From positions 1 through 43,783 of the forward strand of contig NZ_JAILGZ010000012.1 in the NCBI RefSeq assembly GCF_024696245.1: DNA of 43,783 nucleotides. Direction: 5' to 3'. The translations under genes and the position numbers were made by a program. This DNA comes from Treponema sp. (GTDB lineage: Bacteria > Spirochaetota > Spirochaetia > Treponematales > Treponemataceae). Below the pieces are notes generated by a model that worked only from the letters and a program-made list of their open reading frames with translations, did no database searches and was not told where the DNA came from. The first letter of the stretch is position 1; every line of letters starts with the position of its first letter. Shown in pieces: positions 34,114 through 43,311 of the stretch.

Positions 34114-34917
34114 TTATTCCCTTTTTAACAGAGTCCTGATTGCTTTTGCCATCGTTTCTGTATCGTGATCCTTTGCTTTTTCTCCATCAACTACTGAAAC
34201 TTTTTCATCTTCAGTACTTTCCCCAAGAGAAGCAAAATCACTGCTTTCTATCAGCCCTTCATCTCCAGAAGAATCATCATCTGCAGAACCAAGGTCAGGA
34301 AGATCATCTATCTCCTTCATCTGAGCAGCCCTTTCTGTATTAACCTTTTGCACAGGTGCAGAAGGGGCACTTTGGGCAGTTTTAGCAGCTGCAGGCTTTT
34401 GTCCCGGTGTTACAGGAACAAAATCAGAAGGCGGAGGGTTTTGGTTTTGAACAGGAGCTGCTTCATTCTGCAAAGTCCCTGCACTTTCTGCATTCTGTAC
34501 AGAAACAGTCTCAACAGCTGCTTCATTAACTGTATTTACCGGTCTGCTTTCTGCTGCTGCAGAAACAGAAGGAGCTACAGTATCCCTCTCTCCTAAAGTC
34601 CTGCTGTTGTGGTCCACATTAAAGTGAGGACTGTCACCGTCATCAGTAAGATTTTCATCATTAATGACAATGTCAACAACGTTACCGCTGGATCTTCTTG
34701 AAACACCTTCCTCTCCTCCTGACGAATAATCATCACCTGTACTCAGGAAGCGGTCATTCAAAAAAGAAATAATGCCTCCAAGAAGTGCAAAGAGAAGAAA
34801 AAAAAGTATTGCTCTAAAAAGGGAAGAACCGAAATTACCTGTAGAAATAATACTGACCAGAAAAGAAAGCACAAGGGCACCTGTTGCCGGAACAAGTACA
34901 TTTTTAGGCTTAAACAT
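34114..34917 (-). CDS. Membrane protein with disordered acidic cytoplasmic domain
   Basis: A 267-residue protein with two membrane helices (about 8-26 and 33-53), then a long low-complexity region rich in Ala, Pro, Gln, Ser and Asp. A short acidic segment (MKEIDDLPDLGSADDDSSGDEGLIES) precedes a final basic helix (ETMAKAIRTLLKRE). The Shine-Dalgarno AAGGGGA is about eight bases upstream. It is the first gene of the sigma-factor operon; the position between flhG and the sigma factor is, as I recall, conserved in treponemes. Function unknown. A membrane scaffold for flagellar regulators is a guess. Confidence 0.7.
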   Translation of the reverse strand: MFKPKNVLVPATGALVLSFLVSIISTGNFGSSLFRAILFFLLFALLGGIISFLNDRFLSTGDDYSSGGEEGVSRRSSGNVVDIVINDENLTDDGDSPHFNVDHNSRTLGERDTVAPSVSAAAESRPVNTVNEAAVETVSVQNAESAGTLQNEAAPVQNQNPPPSDFVPVTPGQKPAAAKTAQSAPSAPVQKVNTERAAQMKEIDDLPDLGSADDDSSGDEGLIESSDFASLGESTEDEKVSVVDGEKAKDHDTETMAKAIRTLLKRE

Positions 34918-34939
34918 TCAATAAATCCCCTTCCCTCTA

Positions 34940-34968
34940 AGATTAAGACAAAAAGTCGAGACCGTCAA
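34940..34968 (-). promoter_or_regulatory. Promoter of the sigma-factor operon
   Basis: On the minus strand TTGACG (34963-34968), a 17-base spacer and TAATCT (34940-34945). It lies between the flhG terminator and the first gene, so the sigma-factor operon can be expressed by the housekeeping polymerase separately from the export genes. Confidence 0.5.
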
Positions 34969-35045
34969 GTTAAAATAAAAAATACTAGTGAAATAAGAAG
35001 AAAAGTATAAAATAAGGCAGGTGAGAAAAAAGAAAGGTATCCGGA

Positions 35046-35090
35046 TAAAAAAAACTGCCGGTTTTAAAAGGAATATTTACCACCGGCAGT
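35046..35090 (-). terminator. Intrinsic terminator after flhG
   Basis: On the minus strand ACTGCCGG (35083-35090) pairs with CCGGCAGT (35054-35061), followed by a run of eight T (35046-35053). It lies eight bases after the flhG stop and marks the end of the flagellar export operon. Confidence 0.85.
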
Positions 35091-35098
35091 ATTAAAAA

Positions 35099-35968
35099 TC
35101 ATTTATTTTTCTTTCCGCCAAGGAACTTTTTAAGGAAGTTAGAAACACCGGCGTCAGAAGCAACTTCTGTCTTTTCTATTCTTCCTACAATGTGTTTAAG
35201 GCAGACAGCAGGTTTTGAAGTAGGATTTACAATCATAAAAGGTTTCTGTCTGATAACGGAAGCCTGCACAACTGAATCTTCATAAACAAAGCCTATATAT
35301 TCAACTTTATAATTAAGGAACTGACCTACAATATTAATAATTCTGTCAGAAATACGTTTTCCTTCTTCTGCTGAATGAACACGGTTTACAAGAAGCTTAA
35401 GGTTAATATCCCTGTCAGCAAGTTCAGTAGTAATGATTTTAATAATTCCATAGGCATCTGTAATAGCTGTTGGCTCAGGAGTAGTTACTACATAAACTTC
35501 ATCAGCTGCGGCAACAAACTGAAGTACGTTATTGGCAATACCCGCACCTGTATCAATAATGATTATATCTGCATTGGAAAGGGAAGCAAATTCCGTAGCA
35601 AAATTATCAAGCTCATCTTTACTAAGATTTGCAATCTTAGAAAAACCATTGGCTCCTGCAATAAACTTAATTCCGAATTCAGTATCCAGAATTATTTCAT
35701 TCATTTTTTTCTGTCCGTTAAGAACCTGCATAAGGTTATACTGAGGAACAATACTAAGCAGAACGTTTACATTAGCCATGCCAAGGTCGCCGTCAATAAG
35801 AATAACCTTTTTTCCAAGCTGGGCGTAAGCAATAGCCATGTTTACGGAAAGATTTGTTTTTCCTACGCCACCCTTACCGCTTGTAATTGCTATGATTCTT
35901 GTTTTATGTTCTTTATTGTCACCATCATTACCAAAAATAGCACGAAGTTCTTTTGCCTGCTCTTCCAT
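35099..35968 (-). CDS. flhG: FlhG (MinD-like flagellar number/placement ATPase)
   Basis: A 289-residue MinD/ParA-superfamily ATPase. The deviant Walker A SGKGGVGKT is at residues 30-38. IDGDLGMANVNVLL and IIDTGAGI follow; the LL.LL..P. 'ANVNVLLSIVPQYNL' stretch is typical of FlhG/YlxH. A short N-terminal extension (MEEQAKELRAIF) corresponds to the segment that stimulates FlhF GTPase activity (DQAxxLR-like). It is the last gene of the export operon, with AGGAG before the ATG and a terminator just after it. It controls flagellar number and position together with FlhF. Confidence 0.95.
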   Translation of the reverse strand: MEEQAKELRAIFGNDGDNKEHKTRIIAITSGKGGVGKTNLSVNMAIAYAQLGKKVILIDGDLGMANVNVLLSIVPQYNLMQVLNGQKKMNEIILDTEFGIKFIAGANGFSKIANLSKDELDNFATEFASLSNADIIIIDTGAGIANNVLQFVAAADEVYVVTTPEPTAITDAYGIIKIITTELADRDINLKLLVNRVHSAEEGKRISDRIINIVGQFLNYKVEYIGFVYEDSVVQASVIRQKPFMIVNPTSKPAVCLKHIVGRIEKTEVASDAGVSNFLKKFLGGKKNK

Positions 35969-35993
35969 TTATAACTCCTGAAAATCTACGGGT

Positions 35994-37319
35994 CTATATT
36001 AATGTATCGGAATTTTTTCTTCCAAACTTTTCTTCAATCTTTGAAATAAATTCATCATCTAATGAAAATCCTGCCAAAGTCCTTAAAAATCTTGCAGGAG
36101 AAGTACGTTCAATAGTACCGAATACATCCTGACCGTAAGTTACATAAGAAACAGACTTTCTCTTATCAGCAAGAACACTTAATATTCCGCCAAAGGAAGA
36201 AGTTTCATCACACTTTGTAATAATTACACTTTTATAATTAAGAACTTCATAGTTCCTTAATATCTCTTCCAGATCCCTGGCCTTTGTTCCGGCAGTAAAA
36301 GTAAGGAAAACCTGACTTCCAATATCACTGCCTTTTAAAATTGCTGCCATATTGGCAATATTCTTAACATCCTTAGGACTGTAACCTGCAGTATCAATAA
36401 AAATATAATCTGCCGAATCTTTATTGGACTTAATGAACCTTGCAAGTTCATCAGGGTCTTCTGCTTTTTCTACTGTAAGATTCATAACCGAAGCCCAGTG
36501 TTCCATCTGCTCCTTGGCGCCAACACGGGTAATATCAGTTGTAATTATCCTGATTTCTGGAACAGGGTGCTGCCTTGCTTCTTCTTTTTTAGCCTGAAGT
36601 TTAATTGCTGCTACAAGTTTTGCAATAGTTGTAGTTTTTCCTACTCCTGTAGGTCCGCAGAGAACAACAACTTTTGGAGGCTTTACATAATAATCACTTC
36701 CAATATTAATATCTTCTCCAATCCAGTAAACAACCTGCCGGCAGACTGCATCTTCATCACTAAGTTCTTCTACCGTAAAAGTCTTTTTGATTCTTTCTAC
36801 AATGTCACTTATGTATTTTTTTGTAAAATCATTATCAGAAAGAAGTTCCTTTATATGAGTTATGGTCTGATGTTCCGGAGCATTCTCTGTATTGACGGTC
36901 ATATTGGAAAAACCTTCTCCAATAAGCTTTGTAATCTGATCCAGCTTCTGAGCTATATTTGCATTCTGGGCAAGGGCTGTAAATGTTCCGTCAGGTATAT
37001 TAGAAAAAGCCCCGGGTTTTGGTATTGAAGAATTCTGCTTCTGGTTATGATAATCAATTAAAGCTGCAGCCTGAGATATTCTTCCACTGTGAACGGAAGT
37101 CTCTACTGCGGCCTTTGAAAAATCCTGAAAACCACTGGTTACCTGGTAAGAAAGCCTTACACCTTCTTTTTGTCCAAAGCCCAGTATACCTTTTTTTAAT
37201 ATTATTCTGTTCCAGCCGCACTGAACCCAGTTAGAGCCGTATTTATCAGTTAATTTGCTCTTGCATTCTTCAAGATTTTTTCCTTCTACATGATAAACTT
37301 TTGAGGACATGTCATTCAT
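35994..37319 (-). CDS. flhF: FlhF (SRP-family GTPase for flagellar placement)
   Basis: A 441-residue protein. An N-terminal B region (about 1-165) precedes the N-G GTPase domain. G1 is CGPTGVGKTTT, with Gly222 to Thr229; IITTDITRVGAKEQM, FIDTAGYSPKD and ITKCDETSSFGG give the other G motifs. It is a relative of Ffh and FtsY that places the first flagellar components at the pole. Its start overlaps the flhA stop by four bases. The first residues MNDMSSKVYHVEGKNLEECKSKL are typical of FlhF; starting at Met4 is possible. Confidence 0.96.
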   Translation of the reverse strand: MNDMSSKVYHVEGKNLEECKSKLTDKYGSNWVQCGWNRIILKKGILGFGQKEGVRLSYQVTSGFQDFSKAAVETSVHSGRISQAAALIDYHNQKQNSSIPKPGAFSNIPDGTFTALAQNANIAQKLDQITKLIGEGFSNMTVNTENAPEHQTITHIKELLSDNDFTKKYISDIVERIKKTFTVEELSDEDAVCRQVVYWIGEDINIGSDYYVKPPKVVVLCGPTGVGKTTTIAKLVAAIKLQAKKEEARQHPVPEIRIITTDITRVGAKEQMEHWASVMNLTVEKAEDPDELARFIKSNKDSADYIFIDTAGYSPKDVKNIANMAAILKGSDIGSQVFLTFTAGTKARDLEEILRNYEVLNYKSVIITKCDETSSFGGILSVLADKRKSVSYVTYGQDVFGTIERTSPARFLRTLAGFSLDDEFISKIEEKFGRKNSDTLI

Positions 37320-39457
37320 ACAATTTCTCCAAGAACTTCAACTTTTACATTTGGCCCTGCAGCAACTATTTCGTTTACGGACAGTACTATAAGCCCAGGC
37401 ATCTCCCTTGATGTAGCAGACTTGACTAATGCCCTGACCTGGGAAGGACATATTATTACAGGAAGATAATTTCGTTCCCTTACCTGAGAAACCTGAGAAC
37501 TTACGGCGGCAATAAAATTACGGCCTTCAACAGGATCAAAGGCAACTACAGGTTCCTGACCTTCACTCTGTCCCCTCTTTGCATAGATTTTTTCTGCAAG
37601 TTCCTGAGAAAGCTGCAGAACATGAAGGGTTGAGTTTTCATCTACATACTGCATACAAATCTGAGAACCAAGGGCTTCACGTACTTTTTCTGTAAGAACC
37701 CACGGATCCTTTGTATACTTTCCAAAGTCAGAAAGAGTTTCCAGAATCTTAACCATATTGCGTATGCTGACAAGTTCCTTAAGAAGATTCTTAAGAACGG
37801 CTTCGATTTCTCCATAAGTGAATGGATTGCTTCCGCCCATAACTTCATCAACAACTGCAGGAGATGTTTTCTTAACTTCGTCAATAATATCCTTAACACC
37901 CTGACGGGAAAGAATATCTTTTGCATTCCGCCTGATAATTTCAGTAAGGTGGGTTGCAATTATTGTAGGAGGATCAATTACAGCATAGCCGGCCTTTTCT
38001 GCCTCCAGCCTCTTGCTTTCCGGAAGCCAGATTGCCTTCATGCCGAATGCCGGGTCCACTGTAGGTTCACCCTTGATTTCATTACCAGGAGCAACTGAAC
38101 CTGAATCAAGACACATGTAATAACCCAGCTTAAGCTTGCTGCCTCCAACCGGAACATCTTCGATTTTAAAGCAGTATTCTTCAGGAGCCAGGGACATCTG
38201 GTCAACAATATGAATAGGAGGAACAACAAGGCCAAGATCTATTGCCTGTTCACGCCTGATTTTAGTAACCCTTTCAAGAAGTTCCGCACCCTTGTCGGCA
38301 TCAACTAAAGGAATAAGGGCATAACCAATTTCAAGAGACAGGGCATCAGGTAAAACTGCAGGAGATATTTCTCCCCTGGAAGCAGCTTTCTTTGCAGAAC
38401 CCTTTTCTTCTGCAGCAGCCTCAGCTTTTTCCTTAATGACTTTTGCTGCATTAACCTGATTAAGACGGTATCCAAAAAATATAAGAAGTCCGCCGGCAGG
38501 AATAAGATAGGCTGATGATGCATTATGAAAGAAGAGTCCCATAAGGATAAGGACCAGACCTGTAATCATGTAAATTGAACCATCAGAAGCCAGCTGCTTT
38601 TTAAGCTGGGCATCAATTCCGATCTCTGAAGAACTTTTTGTAATTAAAAGACCGGTTGCATAAGAAAGCATAAGTGACGGAAACTGAGACATAAGGCCGT
38701 CACCAATAGTAAGCTTTGCATAGCTGTTAAGGGCATCACTTATATTAAGTTTTCCCATAACCATACCGGTAATAATTCCGCCGATAATATTTATGACAGT
38801 TACAAAAATACCAAACTTAACGTTACCGCTTACAAATTTGGAAGAACCGTCCATGGCAGAGTAAAAGTCAATTTCCTGCTGAAGTCCTGATATTTTTGCC
38901 TGAGCTTCTTCTTCAGAAATGGCACCGCTGTTCTGCTGCTGCTGAATGGCAAACATTTTTGTGTTCATGGCATCCAGAGTGAACCTTGCAGTAACTTCTG
39001 AAACACGGTCAGCACCCTTTGTAATAACAAGCATCTGTACGACAATAAGGATAATGAATACAACTGCTCCAATAAGAACACTGTCCCCTGCTACAATATT
39101 GGCAAAAGTCTGAACCATTTCGCTCTGACCTGGAAAACGAAGGTTACTTCCACTGCCGGTAACAGGATTACGAAGAATATTAACTGTTGAAGAAATATTA
39201 ATGGACAGACCAAAAAGAGTAAAAATAAGAACTATCTGTGGGAAAGCAGAAAAATCAGCCGCCCGTTTTGTATTAACAACTTTTAAAAGAATAAGTATAG
39301 CAAAAGCAACATTGAGAACCATTGCAATGTCAATGAAAGTTTTTCCAAGAGGAAGAAACATAAAGAGCATAAAAAGTACTACAAGTACTGCAACTCCGTT
39401 CCCGCCTATAAAAGAAAATGCACTTTTACTACTAGAAGCCTGAAGTTCCGGCATCAT
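37316..39457 (-). CDS. flhA: FlhA (flagellar export gate)
   Basis: 713 residues from ATG 39457. A GTG two codons earlier and a second ATG at 39454 are also possible, as the purine-rich GGGTGGGG lies directly upstream. About eight membrane helices lie in the first 330 residues, with the FHIPEP-family block (FTLDAMNTKMFAIQQQQNSGAISEEEAQ... in the cytoplasmic loop). The C-terminal cytoplasmic domain (~350-713) includes EKAGYAVIDPPTIIATHLTEIIRRNAKDIL. It forms the nonameric export gate and binds chaperone-substrate complexes. A 137-base gap separates it from flhB and may hold its own promoter. Confidence 0.97.
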   Translation of the reverse strand: MMPELQASSSKSAFSFIGGNGVAVLVVLFMLFMFLPLGKTFIDIAMVLNVAFAILILLKVVNTKRAADFSAFPQIVLIFTLFGLSINISSTVNILRNPVTGSGSNLRFPGQSEMVQTFANIVAGDSVLIGAVVFIILIVVQMLVITKGADRVSEVTARFTLDAMNTKMFAIQQQQNSGAISEEEAQAKISGLQQEIDFYSAMDGSSKFVSGNVKFGIFVTVINIIGGIITGMVMGKLNISDALNSYAKLTIGDGLMSQFPSLMLSYATGLLITKSSSEIGIDAQLKKQLASDGSIYMITGLVLILMGLFFHNASSAYLIPAGGLLIFFGYRLNQVNAAKVIKEKAEAAAEEKGSAKKAASRGEISPAVLPDALSLEIGYALIPLVDADKGAELLERVTKIRREQAIDLGLVVPPIHIVDQMSLAPEEYCFKIEDVPVGGSKLKLGYYMCLDSGSVAPGNEIKGEPTVDPAFGMKAIWLPESKRLEAEKAGYAVIDPPTIIATHLTEIIRRNAKDILSRQGVKDIIDEVKKTSPAVVDEVMGGSNPFTYGEIEAVLKNLLKELVSIRNMVKILETLSDFGKYTKDPWVLTEKVREALGSQICMQYVDENSTLHVLQLSQELAEKIYAKRGQSEGQEPVVAFDPVEGRNFIAAVSSQVSQVRERNYLPVIICPSQVRALVKSATSREMPGLIVLSVNEIVAAGPNVKVEVLGEIV

Positions 39458-39507
39458 CCCCACCCGTTTTTGTTTTTAAGAAAGTTCCCCTTACTTTCAC
39501 AGCAATA

Positions 39508-39536
39508 ATAATAACCCCTTTTCCTGATTTTGTGAA
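39508..39536 (-). promoter_or_regulatory. Candidate internal promoter before flhA
   Basis: On the minus strand TTCACA (39531-39536), a 17-base spacer and TATTAT (39508-39513) in the flhB-flhA gap, the largest gap in the otherwise tightly packed operon. This is suggestive only. Confidence 0.3.
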
Positions 39537-39600
39537 CTATATAATAGAAGTTCTTCCATAAATAATAATCAGTAAAGACTTATTTTAACCCTTATTTTTT

Positions 39601-40695
39601 TTACCCCTTATTTTTTGACATGTATCCTATCTGAGCATAAACCGTTGCTATAGCCTTAAGATAATCTACCGGAATAACATCTCCAACCTGTGTATCATTA
39701 TAAAGACCACGGGCAAGACTCCTGTTTTCTACAGTAGGTACGTCATTTTCCCTGGCAATACGCTTAATTGTCTGGGCAGTCATATCTTCTCCCTTGGCAG
39801 TAACCTGAGGAGCATCAGCAACTTCTTTTTTCCATTCAAGGGCTACGGCATAGTGTTCAGGGTTTGTAATTACAACATCTGATTCACTTACAGCCTTTCT
39901 TATATTCTGGGTAAGCATTTCCCTCTGACTGCGTTCAAGACGGGCTTTGGTTTCAGGGTCACCTTCAAGAGACTTAAACTCTTCCTTTACCTGCTGTTTG
40001 CTCATCTTGTGCTGTTCCATAAATTCCCTGCGCTGAACAATGTAATCTGCCACACCAATAATAACCATAAGGACTGCGGACACAACAAGAAGCTTGGCAG
40101 TCATAAGGCCTACCTGCTTCTGGGCAAGATCAATTCCCCCTGTATGAAGAAAATTAAGGGTATCTTCCATGTCAGACCTTATAAAAAAGAAGGCGATTAC
40201 ACTTATAATCACAACTTTAAGGATGGACTTAAAAATATTAAAAACTCCCTGAAGGGAAAAAATAGTTTTCTTTAAATAGCGGCCTACATGAGGAATGATA
40301 TTGGAGAATTTAGGCTGAATCTTTGAAGGAGTAAAAAGCCAGCCCTTGTTTTGAACTATATTTGCAATAACTCCTGCTGTAATACCCACCAGTCCAAAAG
40401 GAAGAACCATCTTAAGAAAGGTAAATAAGAAAATATAATAAAACTTTGAATCATCAACACGGCGGCTGTTTATGTTATTAAAAAAATAAACCAGAACCTG
40501 TTCAAACTGAGTTTCCATCCAGGGTGCAAGAACAATGAGTAAAAGAATGGCAAAAAGCCATACTATGGCAGAGGAAAGTTCAGCACTTTTGGCAATCTCG
40601 CCTTTTTTTCTAGCTTCCTGAAGGCTGTGTTCCGACGGTTTTTCTGTACGGCCTTCATCTTCTGCAGCAAACCACTGAAGGTCTATCTGACTCAT
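39601..40695 (-). CDS. flhB: FlhB (flagellar export gate / substrate-specificity switch)
   Basis: A 364-residue protein. Four membrane helices lie between about residues 40 and 215. The linker and cytoplasmic domain follow (MSKQQVKEEFKSLEGDPETKARLERSQREML). The self-cleavage site, normally NPTH, reads NPEH (Asn278-Pro279-Glu280-His281); the Asn-Pro bond that is cut is kept. The N-terminus (EDEGRTEKPSEHSLQEARKKGEIAKSAEL) is canonical. It overlaps fliR by four bases. It switches export from rod/hook to filament proteins. Confidence 0.96.
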   Translation of the reverse strand: MSQIDLQWFAAEDEGRTEKPSEHSLQEARKKGEIAKSAELSSAIVWLFAILLLIVLAPWMETQFEQVLVYFFNNINSRRVDDSKFYYIFLFTFLKMVLPFGLVGITAGVIANIVQNKGWLFTPSKIQPKFSNIIPHVGRYLKKTIFSLQGVFNIFKSILKVVIISVIAFFFIRSDMEDTLNFLHTGGIDLAQKQVGLMTAKLLVVSAVLMVIIGVADYIVQRREFMEQHKMSKQQVKEEFKSLEGDPETKARLERSQREMLTQNIRKAVSESDVVITNPEHYAVALEWKKEVADAPQVTAKGEDMTAQTIKRIARENDVPTVENRSLARGLYNDTQVGDVIPVDYLKAIATVYAQIGYMSKNKG

Positions 40696-41513
40696 GAAGA
40701 AGCTCCCGTAAGAAGTTTAAGAAGTTTTTCCAGCTCCCTCATTCCGTGGTAAAAACTGTCTGTAAAAAAATCACAGAGATAAGGAAGTAAAATTGCAATT
40801 ATAAAGAATGATGTCAGCATCATTATAGGGAATCCTTCAGAAAGGAGGTTCATCTGAGGGGCAGCTTTAGAAAGAATACCCATAGTAACATTAATTAAAA
40901 AAAGTGTTCCCATCACAGGCAGGGCTATTACCAGGGAATCCTTAAAAAGCAGAGTCAGGGATGAAGCCATAAAATGAGCAAGATTCTGTGTATGGGCTGC
41001 TATATCCATGGCATTAACGCTTTCAAAACTGGCCATAAGACCACCGGTTACCAGCTTCATAAACCAGCGGTTCTGTAAAAAGACCAGCATGGCTACCATA
41101 TTAAGAAACTGTCCCATAAGGGGATTTTCTACCTGACTTAATGAATCAAAGACTTCACTGGCAGAAAAGCCCATCTGAAAGGCAAAAAACTGACCGGCAG
41201 TACTAAATGAAGCAAAAATAATCTGAATGTAAAAGCCCATTATAATTCCGATTAAAGCCTCCCCCGCAAGAAGGAGTACATAAATCAGATTAAAATGTCC
41301 GTCTTTAGAAATAAAGGCACCGTAGTCTGCAAAATTTCCTGTATCAAGGGAAAGGGAGGGAGTAATGAATGCAGCCATAAAAAGTACAAGAGCTGCCTTG
41401 GCAACTCCGGGAATTGACCTGGAAGAAAAAAGAGGCAGAGTTACTAAAATGGCAAAGCACCTGGCAAATACAAGAAAGTAAAGGGGTGCAGCATTCAAAA
41501 GTCCTGAAGGCAT
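40692..41513 (-). CDS. fliR: FliR (flagellar export gate)
   Basis: A 273-residue protein with about six membrane helices (residues 10-30, 40-55, 75-98, 130-150, 175-205, 215-245). Conserved blocks include LPLFSSRSIPGVAKAALVLFMA, GEALIGIIMGFYIQIIFASFSTAGQFFAFQMG and NPLMGQFLNMVA. It joins FliP and FliQ in the gate complex. The start MPSGLL follows fliQ by 16 bases and the end overlaps flhB (ATGA). Length is normal. Confidence 0.95.
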   Translation of the reverse strand: MPSGLLNAAPLYFLVFARCFAILVTLPLFSSRSIPGVAKAALVLFMAAFITPSLSLDTGNFADYGAFISKDGHFNLIYVLLLAGEALIGIIMGFYIQIIFASFSTAGQFFAFQMGFSASEVFDSLSQVENPLMGQFLNMVAMLVFLQNRWFMKLVTGGLMASFESVNAMDIAAHTQNLAHFMASSLTLLFKDSLVIALPVMGTLFLINVTMGILSKAAPQMNLLSEGFPIMMLTSFFIIAILLPYLCDFFTDSFYHGMRELEKLLKLLTGASS

Positions 41514-41529
41514 GGCATAACCCTAAAGC

Positions 41530-41799
41530 TTATCTGGCCAGCTTTGGAATCATATTAAAAATACTGATGGTATAAGTTCTCAAAGAAGAAAACATCCAGC
41601 CACCTAAAAGAGAAAGAACCAGAAGAATCACCAGCAGCTTAGGCAGAAATGTAAGGGTCTGCTCCTGAATAGAAGTAGTTGCCTGAAAAATTGCAATAAT
41701 AAGACCTATAATAAGGGCAGCTCCAAGAACAGGAGCACACATAATAAAAACCTGCCATATTCCCCTTTGAAGAAGACCTGTTAAAGTATTAAGGCTCAT
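41530..41799 (-). CDS. fliQ: FliQ (flagellar export gate)
   Basis: An 89-residue protein with two membrane helices, the standard size. GALIIGLIIAIFQATTSIQEQTLTFLPKLL is the family signature. It has a strong Shine-Dalgarno GGAGGTAGTAA before the ATG and lies ten bases behind fliP. It assembles in four copies around FliP/FliR. Confidence 0.96.
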   Translation of the reverse strand: MSLNTLTGLLQRGIWQVFIMCAPVLGAALIIGLIIAIFQATTSIQEQTLTFLPKLLVILLVLSLLGGWMFSSLRTYTISIFNMIPKLAR

Positions 41800-41809
41800 T
41801 TACTACCTC

Positions 41810-42625
41810 CTATTGAACAACACTGACAAAAAGCTGATTGGTAAGAAGCCCCCATCCGTCTACAAGTACAAAAAGCATAAGTTTAAAAGGCATGGAAATC
41901 TGTACTGGAGGGAGCATCATCATACCCATACTCATAAGGATACTGGCAACAACCATATCAATTACAATAAATGGGATATAAAGAAGAACACCTATTTTAA
42001 AAGCCACTGTAAGTTCATGAAGAATATAGGCCGGAATAAGAACATGAGTCGGTACATCAGAAAGATTCTTTGCCCTTGGATAGCGTCCCATATTCATAAA
42101 GGTATGGATATAGGAATCATCACCTGCCATCTGACGGTACATAAAAAGCCTTACAGGCTGCTGGGCTTTATCTATACTTTCACTAAGGGTGATTTCGTTA
42201 TTTGAAAGAGGTTTGTAGGCGTTTGTATAAACATCCTTTAATGTGGGCCACATACAGAAAAAAGTCATGAATATTGCTATTCCGTTAAGTACTGCTGTAG
42301 GAGGAACCTGCTGAAGGGAAAGAGCCCTTTTTATAAAATCCAGCACAATACTGAACCTTAAAAAACAGGTTGTAAGGATAAGTATGCTTGGAGCTAAAGT
42401 CAGTAAAGTAAGGATAAGAAGAAGCTGCACACTAAAGGCTATCTGTTTACCTGACTGAGGTGCTGTAGCAGAAATTGAAATATTTGGAATTTCAACAGAA
42501 GAAGGTTCTGCTGTCATATTTGTTCTGCCGGCTGTAGAACCCTGAGGAAAATTAGAAGAAGTCTGTGCAGGTAAAGTAAAAAGACATGCCGTAAAAAGTA
42601 CGAGCAGGAGTATTAACTTCTTCAT
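41810..42625 (-). CDS. fliP: FliP (flagellar export gate)
   Basis: A 271-residue protein. A signal peptide (MKKLILLLVLFTACLFTLPAQ) is followed by a short Ser/Thr-rich periplasmic part, then four membrane helices. Family blocks: LAPSILILTTCFLRFSIVLDFIKRALSLQQVPPTAVLNGIAIFMTFF; YRQMAGDDSYIHTFM; DVPTHVLIPAYILHELTVAFKIGVLLYIPFIVIDMVVASILMSMGMMMLPP. It forms the core of the export gate (five copies). Its start overlaps fliO by four bases. Confidence 0.97.
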   Translation of the reverse strand: MKKLILLLVLFTACLFTLPAQTSSNFPQGSTAGRTNMTAEPSSVEIPNISISATAPQSGKQIAFSVQLLLILTLLTLAPSILILTTCFLRFSIVLDFIKRALSLQQVPPTAVLNGIAIFMTFFCMWPTLKDVYTNAYKPLSNNEITLSESIDKAQQPVRLFMYRQMAGDDSYIHTFMNMGRYPRAKNLSDVPTHVLIPAYILHELTVAFKIGVLLYIPFIVIDMVVASILMSMGMMMLPPVQISMPFKLMLFVLVDGWGLLTNQLFVSVVQ

Positions 42626-43281
42626 GACTCCTCCTCAGTATTCAGTCTTTTATTTTTAAGCTGGTCTAAAAGCTCTTCAGTTGAACCGTCAAAGGCTGAT
42701 TCAGAAGATGCTGATGATTTTTTAGGAGGCATAAAAATATCAAGTATTTCGCCAAAAGTACGAGGCTTTGACTGTCTTGTATTTTTATCATTATAAAGAT
42801 TCATTGCATTGATAAGTTCCTTGTCTTCAATCTTATCAATAAGGGAAACTCCGTTTTCGGAAACACCTACCATATAGGCCTTATCAATTAAAGTAACAAT
42901 CTGAACTGATTTACCGATTCCCAGAGAAACAGATGCGACATTCCTTAAAAAAGGATCATCTGAGGACAAATTTGGTGAAGTTCTTTTTTTTATAAAACGG
43001 AAGAATAAATAAAGGGCTGCAACTACAAAAGCCAGAACAAGAATCATTTTTATAAAGGCCCATACACCGATTCCTGTATCGGATGCAGACTGATCAAGAA
43101 GAGGATCTGAAGCGTTTAAAGCCGGATCTTCTGTCTGTGAATTTTCAACTGAAGACAATTCTGAACTTTCAGAAACCGAAGTATTTTCAGAAAGAGAAGC
43201 TTCTGTCTGTGCAAAAAGACTGGCTGTTGCAAAGAAAAGCGCAAATACAGCCAGACATAAAGCTTTTTTTGAGTTTATCGT
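42622..43281 (-). CDS. fliO: FliO/FliZ (flagellar export assembly protein) with non-canonical start
   Basis: A small export-gate assembly factor. The clear signal peptide (NSKKALCLAVFALFFATASLFAQ) begins only a few codons after ACG at 43279-43281. The membrane helix (about VWAFIKMILVLAFVVAALYLFFRFI) is followed by a cytoplasmic domain with IDKAYMVGVSENGVSLIDKI. No ATG, GTG or TTG occurs between the fliY stop (same frame, TAG 43312-43314) and the signal peptide. ACG lies six bases after GGAGG, the ideal position, and differs from ATG by one transition. The in-frame TTG at 43158 would remove the signal peptide. It overlaps fliP by four bases. The call of FliO/FliZ rests on architecture and position. 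Confidence 0.8.
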   Translation of the reverse strand, partial: TINSKKALCLAVFALFFATASLFAQTEASLSENTSVSESSELSSVENSQTEDPALNASDPLLDQSASDTGIGVWAFIKMILVLAFVVAALYLFFRFIKKRTSPNLSSDDPFLRNVASVSLGIGKSVQIVTLIDKAYMVGVSENGVSLIDKIEDKELINAMNLYNDKNTRQSKPRTFGEILDIFMPPKKSSASSESAFDGSTEELLDQLKNKRLNTEEES

Positions 43282-43311
43282 AATTCCCCTCCCACCAGAT
43301 AAACCTAAAAA

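Noticed and set aside
42622-43158. fliO starting at TTG 43158
   Set aside because: This would discard an intact signal peptide encoded in frame upstream with a strong Shine-Dalgarno sequence.
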